A DNA stretch of 64,000 nucleotides, from positions 43,574 to 107,573 of the forward strand of contig CAMPDV010001584.1 in the NCBI GenBank assembly GCA_946699065.1, given 5' to 3'. This document shows positions 1 through 11,652 of this stretch, piece by piece. The DNA comes from Loxodes magnus (lineage: Eukaryota; Ciliophora; Karyorelictea; Loxodida; Loxodidae). Position numbers and translations under genes: made by a program. The notes beneath the pieces are model-generated. The model saw only the letters and a list, made by a program, of their open reading frames with translations, ran no database searches and had not been told where the DNA came from. Positions within the stretch are counted from its first letter, which is position 1. Each line of letters starts with the position of its first letter.

Positions 1-418
1 TTCTCTTTCTTAGAACATAAGTCTGGATTCTATTCCTTCCGCTAGGCTGAATTGTTCCATAAGCTTCTCATATCCTTTTTTAAGTTTTCTAACCTATTAC
101 TGGAGGTTCAGCACCACTTTGATGAGCTACATCATGCTCATCTGGCCAGAAGGATGAAAACAGGCGAAGTCTGCTTTGCACCAGGAGGTCTCAGAGTTTA
201 ATCCTTCTGGCCAGATCAAAAGAAAATTCTGTAACCCGGAAAAAAAAGATACAAGATCAAGATGGAACAAAAGCAAATAAAAGGAAGGAAAACATGGAGA
301 AAACCTGAGTTCCCAATTTCGCTAAAATTGGGCGACTTAAATTTTTATTTTTAACAGCAGGGAGCATGAACTGCCGTCCTCCTGACTGGGTTGAAAATCA
401 CTAAAATGGAAAGCACAA
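1..418 (+). mobile_element. Retroposon remnant with twin 3' hairpins (cut by window edge)
   Basis: This GC-richer block matches the element at 18.0-18.9 kb in two pieces: its first about 215 bases match that element's 5' part and its last about 200 bases match that element's 3' tail, with the zinc-knuckle middle absent. The tail keeps two hairpins: CCCAATTT (312-319) with AAATTGGG (325-332), and ACAGCAG (354-360) with CTGCCGT (371-377). The left end lies outside the window. It is a broken, internally deleted or short non-autonomous copy. The family is unassigned; gag-like coding elsewhere suggests a retroelement. Confidence 0.6.
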
Positions 419-1538
419 TATAATAGTATGATTATTATTCTAATTTAATCTAATTTTAAATTTTAAATTTTAGATATATGGAAATTAAAAAGTAAATAAA
501 ATAAAATAAATTTTTTTAATTAATTTAAGAAAAAAATGAAAAAGATTAGATAATAGAAAAATAGTTTTATTAAGATTGCTAAAATTTATTTTTATATTTT
601 AAATGTTAATTAAAATTTTTATACTTTTTATATTAATTTATCAATTTATAATAATCGATTGAATAAATTAACATTTATTAAACCTAGTAAAATAAGATAA
701 TTTTTAAATAAATTAAAAAGATAAATTAATTTATTTTTTTCTGAAACTTTTAAATTAAAAAATAATAGTCTTGAAAATCTTTTTTATTGTAAAAATAAAA
801 AAAAATTATGATTTTAAAACTTTGATAAATTTCAATTTTTAAGTTAAAGAAATAAAATCATAGATTTAAAACTGAAGAAGCAATATATTAACTAATTTAA
901 TACAGGATATTTCAAATATTTAAATATGTGTAAGTTATGAATAGATAGTAAATTATTTTTACATAAATTAGATGAACTTTAATAATTAATTTAAAATAAA
1001 AAATAAGAAAATACGAAAGATTAAAATAGGATTTTTAATATAATTTAATTTTTTCAAATTAATTATCTAAAAAATATAAAAGTTATATTTATAAGAAATA
1101 AGATGATTAAACGCTAACTTTAAATTATCGATTTATATAAAATAAATGATATATATTTTTATATCTTAGTAATAAATAATTAAATTAAGACTTTTTAACT
1201 TTAAAAAGTTCAAAATATTATTCTAGAAAAAGTTTTTTTCTATTTCATTTAAATTATGATTATTTTGAAAAAATGTAGATTTCTTATAGTTTAAATTCCT
1301 AAAAATTAAGAAAAATGTATAAGTTTTAATCAAAAATATTTTTAAATGAAAATAAAAAATGAAAATAAGCTTTAATTTATTTTAAATCTTTTTTATTTAA
1401 TTAAAATATAATAATTAACAATTTGCTTCTATTTATTTTAAATATTTTATACTTAATATATTATTATGAATAAAAAATCAATTTAACTTTAATAAATTAA
1501 ATTAAAAATTAATTTTATTATCTAAGTCTATTAAATGC
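419..1538. other. AT-rich spacer containing a duplicated block
   Basis: No gene is visible. About 580-1090 resembles 9830-10600 in the same orientation (for example the shared stretches around AACCTAGTAAA and the later AAATATTTAAA blocks), so a segment of several hundred bases was duplicated and has since diverged. The block lies downstream of the minus-strand surface-protein gene. Confidence 0.4.
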
Positions 1539-4500
1539 TCAACTTATCATTTTCAAGTCTCTACTTTTTTCTTGGAAAATTAAATTTTATATATATCTCC
1601 TAAGTTATTATATTTTATCTTTATTTCTTTCTTCGCTCATATTTAATTATTAATCAACATAATCCATGAATTTCTACTCACTAGACATTTTTATATCTTT
1701 TTTATAATTTTTTAGTTCCTTATTTTTTATAGAATTTACTAAATTTTGTACATTAACATTTAGTCTTTTAGCTTCAGCTATAAAATCTTTCATTATTTTT
1801 TTCCTTTGCTGAGGGGTAAACTTTGATTATTCTTTTTTCTTGTCCTCTTCCTCTTTTTTTGATTTCAAGTCGCAATCAAAATTTTAATTTTAAATAAAAA
1901 AGGGATTTTCTTAACCTTAAATTAAATTTGATTAATTTACGTTAAAGGATTCTTACTAAAATTAAGTTTATTATCTTTCGCTAACAAAGGTAGAATTTAA
2001 AATTTATACCTTATTTTCTACGTTTATTTAGTTTCTTTTACGTCTGAATTGCTTATATTTATCAAGCATTAGTCTAAAGAAAACTATTAATCCTACTGAA
2101 ATATTACTAAATGTTACTAAGCTTATTAGTATTATAGCACATCTACCTGCTTCTTCGTACATCTTTTCAGTTATTAACTCTCTGTGTTACTTATCAAAAG
2201 CAATAAAAAAATAATCTAAAGCATAAATAATTAAAATAACTAATTCATTGAATAGATTCAAAAGCGTATCTAACTTTTATTTATAAGGATTTAGATAAAG
2301 CAAGTAAATGCATTAGGCTACACATAAAATTATCATAGTGGTAACTTATAATTAAGGTATATTTTAAGCAAATACTATAACTAAACTTATTATAAATCTT
2401 CTTAAAATGAAAAAAACATAAAAATAAGATGCTCAGAAGTTATCTTTATATCTAAACTCTTCAAATAAACTTCCTCACTAAACCATCATTTTTTCTTCTT
2501 CTTATTAATTATTTTATTTATTCAATCTATTTATTTTAATAATCTTGAAAGTAACAAAAGCTACAAATAGAATCTAAATAATCTTTTATTAAAAAACTTA
2601 CCGAAAATATGAAAGCTAAAATAGAATTCAAACAAGTATATCAATCATATCACTAAAGATTTTAAAGTTATAATAAAACTGCAGTTCATATTTGAAAGTT
2701 GCTTATAATTCCAAATCTAATAAATGAGCAGAACTTAAAGTGAGCTATAATTTTTTTAAAGTATTAATTTCTCTTCCAAAAATTAGAAATAATTGAACAG
2801 CTTAATAAAATAAGAACTTATAGAGAAACTTCGAGAAGAAATCTATAAGCATTAGATAAAAATGTATGCTAAGTATAATTGTATTAATTAAGATTTTCAT
2901 TTTATACGTCATCGATTTTATTTTCTGTTAATAAAATATCTTAAATTCCAAAGTTGAAATACAAAACTCCAACTTATATGAGACTATACAAATATTTAAG
3001 ATCAGAAGGAAATTTTAGGTTTAACATTCCATTTATACTTACTAATTCATTTAATAAAATTATTATTCAAAATAAAGTGAACCCTGTTGTACTTCCTTAC
3101 TAAATGAATGTAAGCAAAACTGCTGAAGATATGAGAGAACTTGATAATGCTTAATTAATATCTTTTGATTATTTTATATAAGATTTTTCATTTTACGCTA
3201 AGCCAGCAAACTCATCACTATTTTTTTCATTGATATTAGATAAAGATATTTTACATTTTGCATTTTATCAATCATAAATATTTTCTTATTCAATGCATTT
3301 TTATTCATCAGAACACTAAAAACACTTTGAAACATCTTTTACACATCTTTAGCATATTTTTATGCATCCATTATTAAAATTTGTATAATTATCTGCACAT
3401 TTAACGCATTAAGTTTCTTTATTTTAATTTACTTCACATTTTTCGCAGTGTGTGATTATAGAGCAAGACTGACAAGTTCCATTTAATTCAAATTCATTTT
3501 CATTACATTTATCAACGCAAGTTTAATTCAAAGAAAGTAGAAAAGGTTCAAAACATTAGCTACATTATTATCCCTTATTATTACATTCTTTACAGATTTG
3601 CAGTGATTAATTGCATTTATAGCATACTTAATCTTAAACAAAATAACTTTCATTAGGACATTTTTCTACACAATTTCCGTTATATAAAACATAACCTTCA
3701 GAACATTATGTACAATATTAACCATGTCCTTTACACCTTTCACAATTCTCTATTGCTTTATTACAAAGTTCGCATCTTAAATCGTTTTAAGTTAAAAAAT
3801 ATTAATTTGAAATACATCTTTTACATCTCTTATTTATATCACAACTCTAACAGTTTTATATTGCTATACTACAAGGTTAGCATATTCCATCTTAATCATA
3901 GTCTTATTCTGTTTCTATACAATTCTACTTACAAGAATTATTTGTTAACTTCAATTCAGAGTTTTCACACTTGTAGCATTATTTTCCATCTTAAGAACAT
4001 TCTGAACAGTTTTAAATAGCTTCTTAACATTATATGCACTAATGTGATGAAAGGAAATATCCATTTTTACATTGCAAGCATTCATAATCATTACATCTAT
4101 CACAAAAACTAAACTAAATACCACAAGGTAAGCAAATTCCATCTTAATCTATATCTTGTTCTGAATTTGTACATTAATCTTAACATATTTAGTTAGTAAG
4201 CTTTTTACCTTATTAGCATGACAAGCATGCTTTATTATTGCAACTTTAGCAAAATTTGTTATATTTTTCACATGAAACGCAAGAATTTCCTTTTTTGTAT
4301 GAAGAATTAGAGCATTTGTAGCAGATATCTCCAGTCTAAGAGCATTCTTCACAAAAGGGAATAGTTACATTACAAAAATCACATTAATTATCCAAGTCTT
4401 AATCTTGCTATGTAGGAGGACAAATTTAAGCACAAATATTATCAAGAGAAAGTTTCTACATACAAATACAAGTATTATTCTAATAAATTCAACTTTCCAA

Positions 4501-5214
4501 GCATTACAAACAATTAGTGTTATTCTATTCATAGCATCTTGAACAACTAGAATAACAAGGAAGATTATCTCCAAAAGAAATGAATTATTAATTTGGTTGA
4601 TTTAAGATAGTTGTAAGATCGTTTAAGGTTAACGCATAATTCTTATAATATTTAAGAGAATAAACAAACCCTCTAAATTTAGATTATTTAACTACTTACC
4701 AAATATAGTCAGTCTATTAAAATTATACTCAATATGCATTTTAATTTGAATTCGTTTAAAAGATATTATTAAGCTTAGAATGAGTTAAAGCAAGTAAAAG
4801 TTCTCCATTTTTAGTAAGAGAAAATCCAACGAAAACTCAAATATCACTTACAAAACTTACATTCAAATTATATAATTAGTACATTTTAGAGTAAATTAGA
4901 AATGAGTAAATAGTTTGCTATTTTTTAGAATCTTATTATATCTATAAACTGATTAAGTTGGAATTGTCTATGAAAAATTTTATAAAAATTCCTTCTCCAT
5001 TTGGTTAGGCTCATTAATCAAATTTCAATCAGCCTGAGACGCTCATTTAAGTTTAATTTATAGGATCACATTCATAATCTTTAAATTGTTTTTATAAGAA
5101 AGGCTCTGTACCATTATAATACTTAGGGACATCAGGATCTATAAAATGGAAAAAATCTGGATCTGCTTAAGAAAATGAAAAAATCAAAAAGCTTAGAATT
5201 AGAATATTTTCCAT
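1539..5214 (-). CDS. LamG/Cys-rich multi-pass surface protein, copy D (+1 frame change)
   Basis: Predicted cell-surface membrane protein, about 1,225 residues. The start MENILILSFLIFSFSQADP is a good signal peptide. A LamG-like domain follows (about residues 35-200, with SGWLKFDQW, VSDIWVFVGFSL and YKNYALTLND), then about 15 CxxC-type Cys-rich repeats (about 220-660), then several membrane spans and an acidic-basic tail. Read with TAA/TAG=Gln and TGA=Trp it is open over about 2.7 kb; at the A-run near 2489-2494 the homologous reading continues in the +1 frame to a TGA at 1539-1541. That TGA aligns with the terminal TGA of copy B, so this end is well supported. Ligand and partners are unknown. 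It could be functional if the frame change is programmed; otherwise it is a young pseudogene. Confidence 0.85.
2487..2494 (-). promoter_or_regulatory. Shared +1 frame-change site (copy D)
   Basis: In gene sense the site reads AGAAGAAGAAAAAATGATG. Upstream codons follow the frame AGA AGA AGA AAA AAT; downstream homology (ATG ATG GTT ...) is one base on. Copy B has the same sequence and the same change. No GT...AG interval of suitable length is shared by both copies, so a small intron does not explain it. Candidates are programmed +1 slippage, re-initiation at the ATG, inherited damage, or a repeated homopolymer error. Confidence 0.55.
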
Positions 5215-6117
5215 TTATTATATTTAAAATAATTTCTTAAAATTAAAAAATCTTAATTAAAATAAGTGATCTTAACTGAACTTGCTGTTCAAATATTTAA
5301 TTAAATATTTTAAATTAATTTTATTTATTGATAGAGATAAAATATATGGCAATTATAAAATTTTATTTTTTATTTATGGCAAAAATCTTAATAAACTGGA
5401 TAAAATTATAAAAAAACCATATCTAAATATTTTTTAGAAGATAAAAAATTATTTAAAAATTAAGAAAAGTAAAATCTTTAATGTTTTCTGCCTTCATTAG
5501 ATTATCTAAAGAAAAGATAAAATTAAAAATTAAATTAAATTAAATTTAGATTTTGCAATTAAGAGTCTTAAAATTAAATTTTAAAAGTATTTATATTTTA
5601 TACAAACTAAGATTATTTGAGATTTAAACTAACGTAAAATTTAACTAAAGAAAATATTTTATTTTTAATATTTTAATATTTTAACAAATTTTAACTGAAT
5701 ATTATTTATAAATTATTCAGACTTTTACACTCTTATTTACACTTCAATTTTTGAAAGAAAAAACAAGAAAAAGATTTATTTTTTATTTTTATTTAAGCTC
5801 AAAAAAAATAATTTTTATTTGATAAAACTTTGAAAATAATTTTTTATTTATTAACTTAAAAGAACTAAAATAAATTTATTTAAATTTGAGAAATTTGCAT
5901 TATAAAGATATGAAATAGAATTTTATTTAAAATAATAAATAAAATAATATTTATTTGGTTTAATTATTCTCTAACTTAAGTTTTACTTTTTCTAATTTTT
6001 ATTTTATTATTCATAAATTATATAAAAGCATCTATATAAAAGATTATTTAATTTATGTAATTCAAACTTTAAATAATAATATTCTAAATATTATATATCA
6101 TTTAAAATATTAACTAC
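5215..6117. repeat. Upstream region of copy D, duplicated at 29.77-30.56 kb
   Basis: AT-rich, no gene seen. The region matches about 29770-30560 in order and orientation: the AAG(T/A)GATCTTAA block, the AAAATCTTTAATGTTT block and a TATAAAGATATGAAAT block recur with similar spacing. At 29.7 kb this flank adjoins a fragment of the same gene's 5' end, so gene start and promoter region were copied together. It probably holds the promoter, but no specific element is recognised. Confidence 0.5.
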
Positions 6118-6472
6118 GAGTTTCAAGCTAGTCCTTAGCTTGAGACTCAATATCAGAACAAGCGAGTCTTATTCAGTATTCTGCGCCTAAGAAACTCTCC
6201 TATTCTCTATACCGTCAACTTGGATAAGAGCAAGGCATAGCTGAGACCAAATTTAATTTAATTAAGATTTTTAATTATAAAAGACTACTCAAGACTGATA
6301 TTTGTACAAGAATGAGAACTCTATAAGAGCTTCGATTCCGGCCTTCGAAATATCCACAAAAATTAAGGGAAGAGGGCTTCGAATTTTTGAGTTAAAGCAA
6401 GGAGAAAGGAACCTCAAAAATTTGCTTATTTAGACTTTAATCCGTGGATAGTCTAATAATAGTAGATCCACG
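6118..6472 (+). ncRNA. Candidate structured non-coding RNA, unassigned
   Basis: A 355-nt island distinctly richer in G and C than its flanks. It contains a 13-bp hairpin with one wobble pair and a 5-nt loop (6118-6130 with 6136-6148), a 12-bp stem with one wobble (6380-6391 with 6413-6424) and a 7-bp closing hairpin CGTGGAT/ATCCACG (6443-6449 with 6466-6472). GCTTCGATTCC near 6330 resembles a Pol III B box and TAGCTGAGACC near 6239 loosely resembles an A box. It was not matched by eye to RNase P, SRP, snRNA or telomerase RNA. The strand is inferred from the box-like motifs only. Confidence 0.45.
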
Positions 6473-8074
6473 CTAATTAATTATGTTATGTTATAATTAA
6501 AGAAATAAAATAAGTATATGAAATTAATAACATTATAAAATTTAAGTAATAGATGAACTATCAACTTAATTAAATAAATGTATTATAATTAATAAAAAAA
6601 TTTATTAGTTATTATATAAGCAGCTTTATTAATATAGAACTTGCTATAATTTTAATAATATTAATTCCTAAGTAAACAAATTAAATAAATATAATAAAAA
6701 GTATAATGCTTTAAATATATTTAAATAAAAAGTATTTATTTTACAAATATTTAATTAAATTTTCTCATTAATTAAAGGTGAGTATTTGATAAGACCATCA
6801 CATAAGAGAATTATATTAAAAGTTAAATAAAATATTAAGTAATTAACTTTAATTTTCTTATACAAGCTTATTATTTAAAAGAAAGCTTTATTATTTATAA
6901 TTAATATAACTAAATATAAAAATATTTAATTACTTTTTATAACATTTTTTCTTTATTTTATCTTTAAAAACTACCTTGAAAATAATATTTTTAAAATAAA
7001 ATTAATGAAATATATAAAATTCCAAATTAAAAATGTTTTTAATTGAGAGCTTAATAGAATTTAGTAAATTAAAAGGATAAATAAATTTGATAGCTTTATT
7101 TAATTTAATATAAAGATTTAAATAAAACTGAAACTTAATATTTTTTAAAAACAGTAATAAATATGAATAATTAAAATAAAATATAAATATTCTTCATAAG
7201 TATAATGAGAATAATAAAATTAATTATTATAAAAGAATTCTAAATTTTAGTGCTTAAAATCATAAAATTTACTTTTATTTTTTAAGTGTTTTTTTATGAA
7301 TTTTAATGAGAAATATTATTAACTTGAGTAAGTATATATATTTTAATTTATAAAATAATATAATTTATTAGATAAATCATAATTGAATATTATTATATTT
7401 AACTTAAGATATAAATACAATAAATATTTCTAATTTAATTAAATTTTTACTTTATTAGTAATATCAAAAGAATGATATTATTATTTTAACATTAAAATAT
7501 CTTAAATTTAAAATAATTTACAAAATAAATGAATTTTTTAATTTTAAATTTATTTTAATGAAATAAAGAATAAAAATTAAATTATATTTTATAGCATTTA
7601 TGTACATAAAAATAATTATTTAGCTTAAAAGATAAAAACAGTTTTCTAGAGTAACTCTATATTAATCGTTTTTTAATAAATACTAATCTTAAAGATAATA
7701 AGAAATAATTTATTTTATTTTTTAAATAAATACACAAAATTTATTAAAGCTTTAGATAACTTTCAAGTTAATAATATAAAATTTTAAAACTTGAGTAACT
7801 TATAAAATTAATTATAAAACAAAAAAATTGTCTTTATCTTGAAAATACTTTTTTAATTTTTAGACTTTTTATTTATAAAATACTTTTTAATAAATATTCT
7901 AATATAATATATCTTTATGAGTGAGATTTTTCAATTTAGAAAACTTATAAGGAATTTTTAAACTAATTTTAAGAAAATTTAAAAAGGGGTTTGATTAAAG
8001 AATATTCAAATGTTAGATAATTTATCTTTTTAATTTTATCATCTTAGATTGTTTTTAACTATTCTTAAGCGAAC
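6473..8074. other. AT-rich spacer, nothing recognised
   Basis: Long runs of A, T and simple TTAATT words. No residue pattern, tRNA or structured segment was found on either strand. Confidence 0.6.
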
Positions 8075-8210
8075 TTTTTTAATCTCTACTTGCTGACATT
8101 TTCGATTGTTTTTTATAATTTTTTAGTTCTTTAATTTTTACAGGCTTATCAAACTTCATACATTAATATTTTACTTTTTCGCATCTGTTATAAAATTTTT
8201 TAATATATTT
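8075..8210 (-). pseudogene. 3'-end fragment of a surface-protein family gene
   Basis: In the minus sense this matches the C-terminal tail of copy D (the region reading KDFIAEAKRLNVNVQ ... NKELKNYKK ... MS), with base changes and frame changes throughout. Only about 45 codons are recognisable. It marks an old, otherwise lost family copy. Confidence 0.5.
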
Positions 8211-8394
8211 TACTTTACTTTTAATTTAAGTTTTATTTATTTTTAATTAAAATTTTTTCTTTCTTCAAGTTAATTATTTGAAAAATAATTTTATTTAAGC
8301 TATTATATAAATTAATTTTAGCAAAAGCATATAGCTATATAATATCTATTATTTTTTTGTTTTCATATGAATGAATGAATTAATTTATATGATT

Positions 8395-8799
8395 TCACCT
8401 TTATTTGGTTAATCAAAAATCAAAAGTTTAATGTTAAATAAAAGAGACTTCATATTTGCTTGGATCTTGTTTATCATACGTTCTAAGGATTTTAATCTAT
8501 TTTTCTGAGAGTTTCTGATAGATTGATTCCCATTTATTTTTTATTAAATTCGTTACTTGCATGCTATATGTTTGAAGCTTCTTTATTTAGCTGGAGTATT
8601 TTTTTACTGTATAGTTTACCTTCTTGATTGCAATAGATCCTGAAAATATTTTCCCATTAATTTTCTACTATTCTCTTTTATTTTTATTAGAATTGGAAGC
8701 AGCTTCTAACTTCGTACACTTGTCGCTTGCAGTATCAACATCTCATTATTTTCCAATAGGGAATATAATTTGTCGTAAGAAATGCTTTACATCCATCAT
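8395..8799 (-). CDS. Small orphan protein, 134 residues
   Basis: An uninterrupted frame from MMDVKHFLRQ to LTKQR then TGA (8395-8397). Its base composition and its K/E/S/Q balance stand out from the surrounding spacer. It appears soluble and helical: there is no signal peptide or membrane span, and a central stretch around KINGKIFSGSIAIKKVNYTV is followed by NKWESIYQKLSEKQIKILRTYDK. The same pattern recurs, with damage, at 20.87-21.42 kb (INGK, IIIKKANY, NKWMEL, IKNNLKIIRIYDR), so this is a family rather than a chance frame. I do not recognise the family and assign no function. It may be a complete small gene or a surviving piece of a larger or mobile-element gene. Confidence 0.55.
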
Positions 8800-9213
8800 T
8801 TAATATTTGTATTTGGTGAGGATTTTTTTATTTAATAAGGAGCTTTACTATAAAATATTCTTATAATTAAGCTTTTTTAAAATGATTAATTAAAAAAATA
8901 ATTAATAATATTTTTTGTAGTTCTCATTTATTTAAAAAATTATATTTAAAAATTATATCTAGATATCTTTTTAATATAATCTTTGAAAAAATTCGATAAT
9001 TAGAATAGTAATAAATTGAATGTGAATTTAGTATTATAGTTAGTAAAGTTTTTAAGCCTATCTATTTTATTTGTAATGAATTTTACTATTTCTATAATTA
9101 GAAACTATTATCTCATAATTTTTAAATTTAATATTATAAACATTATTTTAAACTAAAATTAGTATTTAATCTATTTATTAGCAAAATAGTATTATCATTT
9201 ATTATATTATATT
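8800..9213. other. AT-rich spacer
   Basis: No coding or structural signal was recognised between the orphan gene and the mobile-element fragment. Confidence 0.5.
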
Positions 9214-9530
9214 TCAAATAGGAAGGAGCAATCCTCCAACTAACATTCGCTTAAATTCTGGTGTCATGAAGTATCCCATAGGCGAAAAATTGAACGAGAA
9301 TCCTGGTAGGAATCAAGAGAAAAAAGGACTGAAAAGGTATCAAGTGAGTTAATGATGAAAGATACCAGTACTTAGGTCTTTTAGTAAGCATTCCAATCGC
9401 GGCCCTATAGAAAACAAAACTCACAAGGGAATTGCTTTCACTATGGAGGACTTCAGCAAATAAATTTTTTAACTTTAAAATTCTTTTTAAAGAGCTGCGC
9501 GCCATTGAGGTGCTATGCACTCTCTAATCT
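9214..9530 (+). mobile_element. Mobile-element fragment sharing the 3' hairpin of the ncRNA elements
   Basis: The 5' end (GGAAGGAGCAATCCTCC and on) matches the reverse complement of about 21420-21590. In the plus sense the reading around SNQHSLKFWCHEV resembles that unit's SNQHQLKIWYQEV, so both are pieces of one element's protein. The 3' end at 9489-9523 (AGAGCTGCGCGCC ... GCACTCT) matches the terminal hairpins of the structured RNA elements ending at 22330 and 52660. The element is broken and its family is unassigned; a shared 3' end would fit a LINE with SINE-like partners. Confidence 0.55.
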
Positions 9531-10624
9531 TATTTATTTATAAAAAATTCTTGAAAATTAATAAATTTTTTATTTATATAATTTAATTATAAAATTAAAT
9601 AAACTGTAACCTATTACTAAAGAAACAATAAAAATTAATTATTTTATTAATAAATTAATTCTAATTTAAATCTACTTTAAGCGTATAAATCTTAGATGTA
9701 TTGAAATAATTAATAGATGAACAAATAGAAAGAAAGATATAGGTATATTTTTAAGCATAGAAAGTGAAATATATAGATAAAAGTATATTTATTAGATATA
9801 ATAAAATGATTTTTTAATTTTTAATATAATATTTCAAATGTTTTAATTCTTTTTATATTCAATTAATAATTATAATAATCAGTTGAATAGCTTAACGTTT
9901 TTCTAACCTAGTAAATAAAATAAATATTTAAAAAATTAAAAAGATGAATTAATATATTTTATTCTAAATACTTTTAAATTAAAAATAAATCAGTCTCAAA
10001 CATATTTTTTATTAAAACTTTTAATTATTTTAATACTATATTAAGATTTAAAATTTTTTAATAAAATAATATGTTTTAATATAATTTCGGATTCGTTCAA
10101 GACAAAATTTAAATTTTTATTTCTATAAAGATTTTAAAATAAAAATTGTTTGCAAAGCATTTTTTTTAATTTAAATTATTTAAATCAGCTTCATAGATAA
10201 TAGATATGCTTTTATACATATCTTCTTTATAATTTATTTAAAATCCAGTTGCTTGATTGCTATTTTATTAATGTAAAAACATATAAATTTAAATTAAAGT
10301 TTGAAAAAATTAAATGAACTCAACAACTTATTATAAAAAACTATTCTACAGAACTTGGATAATTTTAAATTTGAAGTTAAGGAAATAGAATGAGAGATTT
10401 AAAATTAAATAGACAATCTTTATTAAATAAATTAAAATCAGAAAATACAAATATTTAAACATGTAAAATCTACGAATAGATACTGAATTATTTTGTATCA
10501 AATAGTTAAATTTTAGTAATCAAAAAATAAAGAGTTAAGAAAGCTAAAAGGGATATTTACGATAATTTAAAATATTTTTACAAATTAATTATCTTAAAAA
10601 TATTAAATTAAATCATTAAAATAA
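9531..10624. repeat. AT-rich spacer with diverged duplicate of 0.58-1.09 kb
   Basis: About 9830-10600 repeats the block at about 580-1090 in the same orientation with many differences. No gene is visible. Confidence 0.4.
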
Positions 10625-11652
10625 CTGTTCACCTTCCGGCTTAATTGAAGTTTTAAATGTATAAAATCTCCTTTCCTGCATGTTCGTTTCTTGTGCTCTT
10701 TTTCCTGGACTTCTCTCTTTTTAATAGTCTGAGTTAAGAATTTGTTTTTTTTCCAGATTTTCCCATTTCTCGATGGGAAGAATTCCGTCGCTCGCCATTT
10801 CAGTTACTAATAGTTAATAATACTCCAAATATTCATTCTTATTCTTTTCTATTGGGGATATTTTCGCCATAGATGTCAAGTGCTGTTACAAATGTAACAT
10901 CTTTTCCTTGCTCTAGGAAATATCTTTTCTTGTTTCTCTATTTCCATTGGAATTCATTAAGAAGGCTTCTACAGGTTTTCTTCTATTAATTTGAGTCTGG
11001 AATCTAATTTTACTCAGTTTTCTTGTCTTGCTCTTGCATTACTCAAATAACATTCTCTAAATTTTAAATTGACTCATAGACTCCGACTTTAGCTCTTCTG
11101 TCTACCATATGGACTTCGTCATCATCTTCATGATTTATCAGATCCTGACTTATTGTAAACATCTCTTCCTTCTGGGAGTTTAATTCCTCTTCGAGTTTTT
11201 TTATGCTTCTAATAAGTAGATGAATCAGCTGTTTCATCTATTCAGAGTTCATTTGTTCTATTTCAATGTTGTCTAAATCAAAGGTAATAGGATCTATATT
11301 AAATTATCGTATTTTACCTTCTTCGTTTACTTTTTATTTCTTCGTTATTTTCTATCGATTCAGTTGAGTGGTCTCTTTTTTCAGTTTTCAATGGAGGCGT
11401 TGAGAGCTGTGTCAACTTTTCTGTTCTGAATTTTTGTCTCAGTTCCTGCTTGCCCTTTGATGGAAGAAGTCCGCTTTATTTTAATTTGTAGGATTTAGTA
11501 TTTTTTATTAGTTCTTCAAATTTATTTTGTTTTTCTGGTTATTTTTATTAAGAAGAGCATTAAGTTGAAGAAGACGTGGTGAGAATATTTGCTTCTGGTT
11601 TTCTCTCCTGTTCTGAGGAGATGGTAAAAAAACCCTTCTTGAAGCCAGCCAT
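10625..11652 (-). mobile_element. Gag-like CCHC retroelement remnant
   Basis: In the minus sense it begins MAGFKKGFFTISSEQ and continues with charged, helical sequence (EIEQMNSEQMKQLIHLL, then a Glu-rich coiled coil). Near the end it carries the family's IPMEIE motif and a zinc knuckle of the form C-x2-C-x4-H, with TGA giving the Trp before His. No reverse transcriptase or integrase is seen beside it. It is a broken copy with a few breaks. Gag-like nucleic-acid binding is inferred from the zinc knuckle and coiled coil. Confidence 0.6.

Noticed and set aside
9251-9520. Minus-strand 89-codon frame
   Set aside because: It lies antisense within the mobile fragment; the plus-strand reading matches the 21.4-kb unit, so the minus frame is a shadow.
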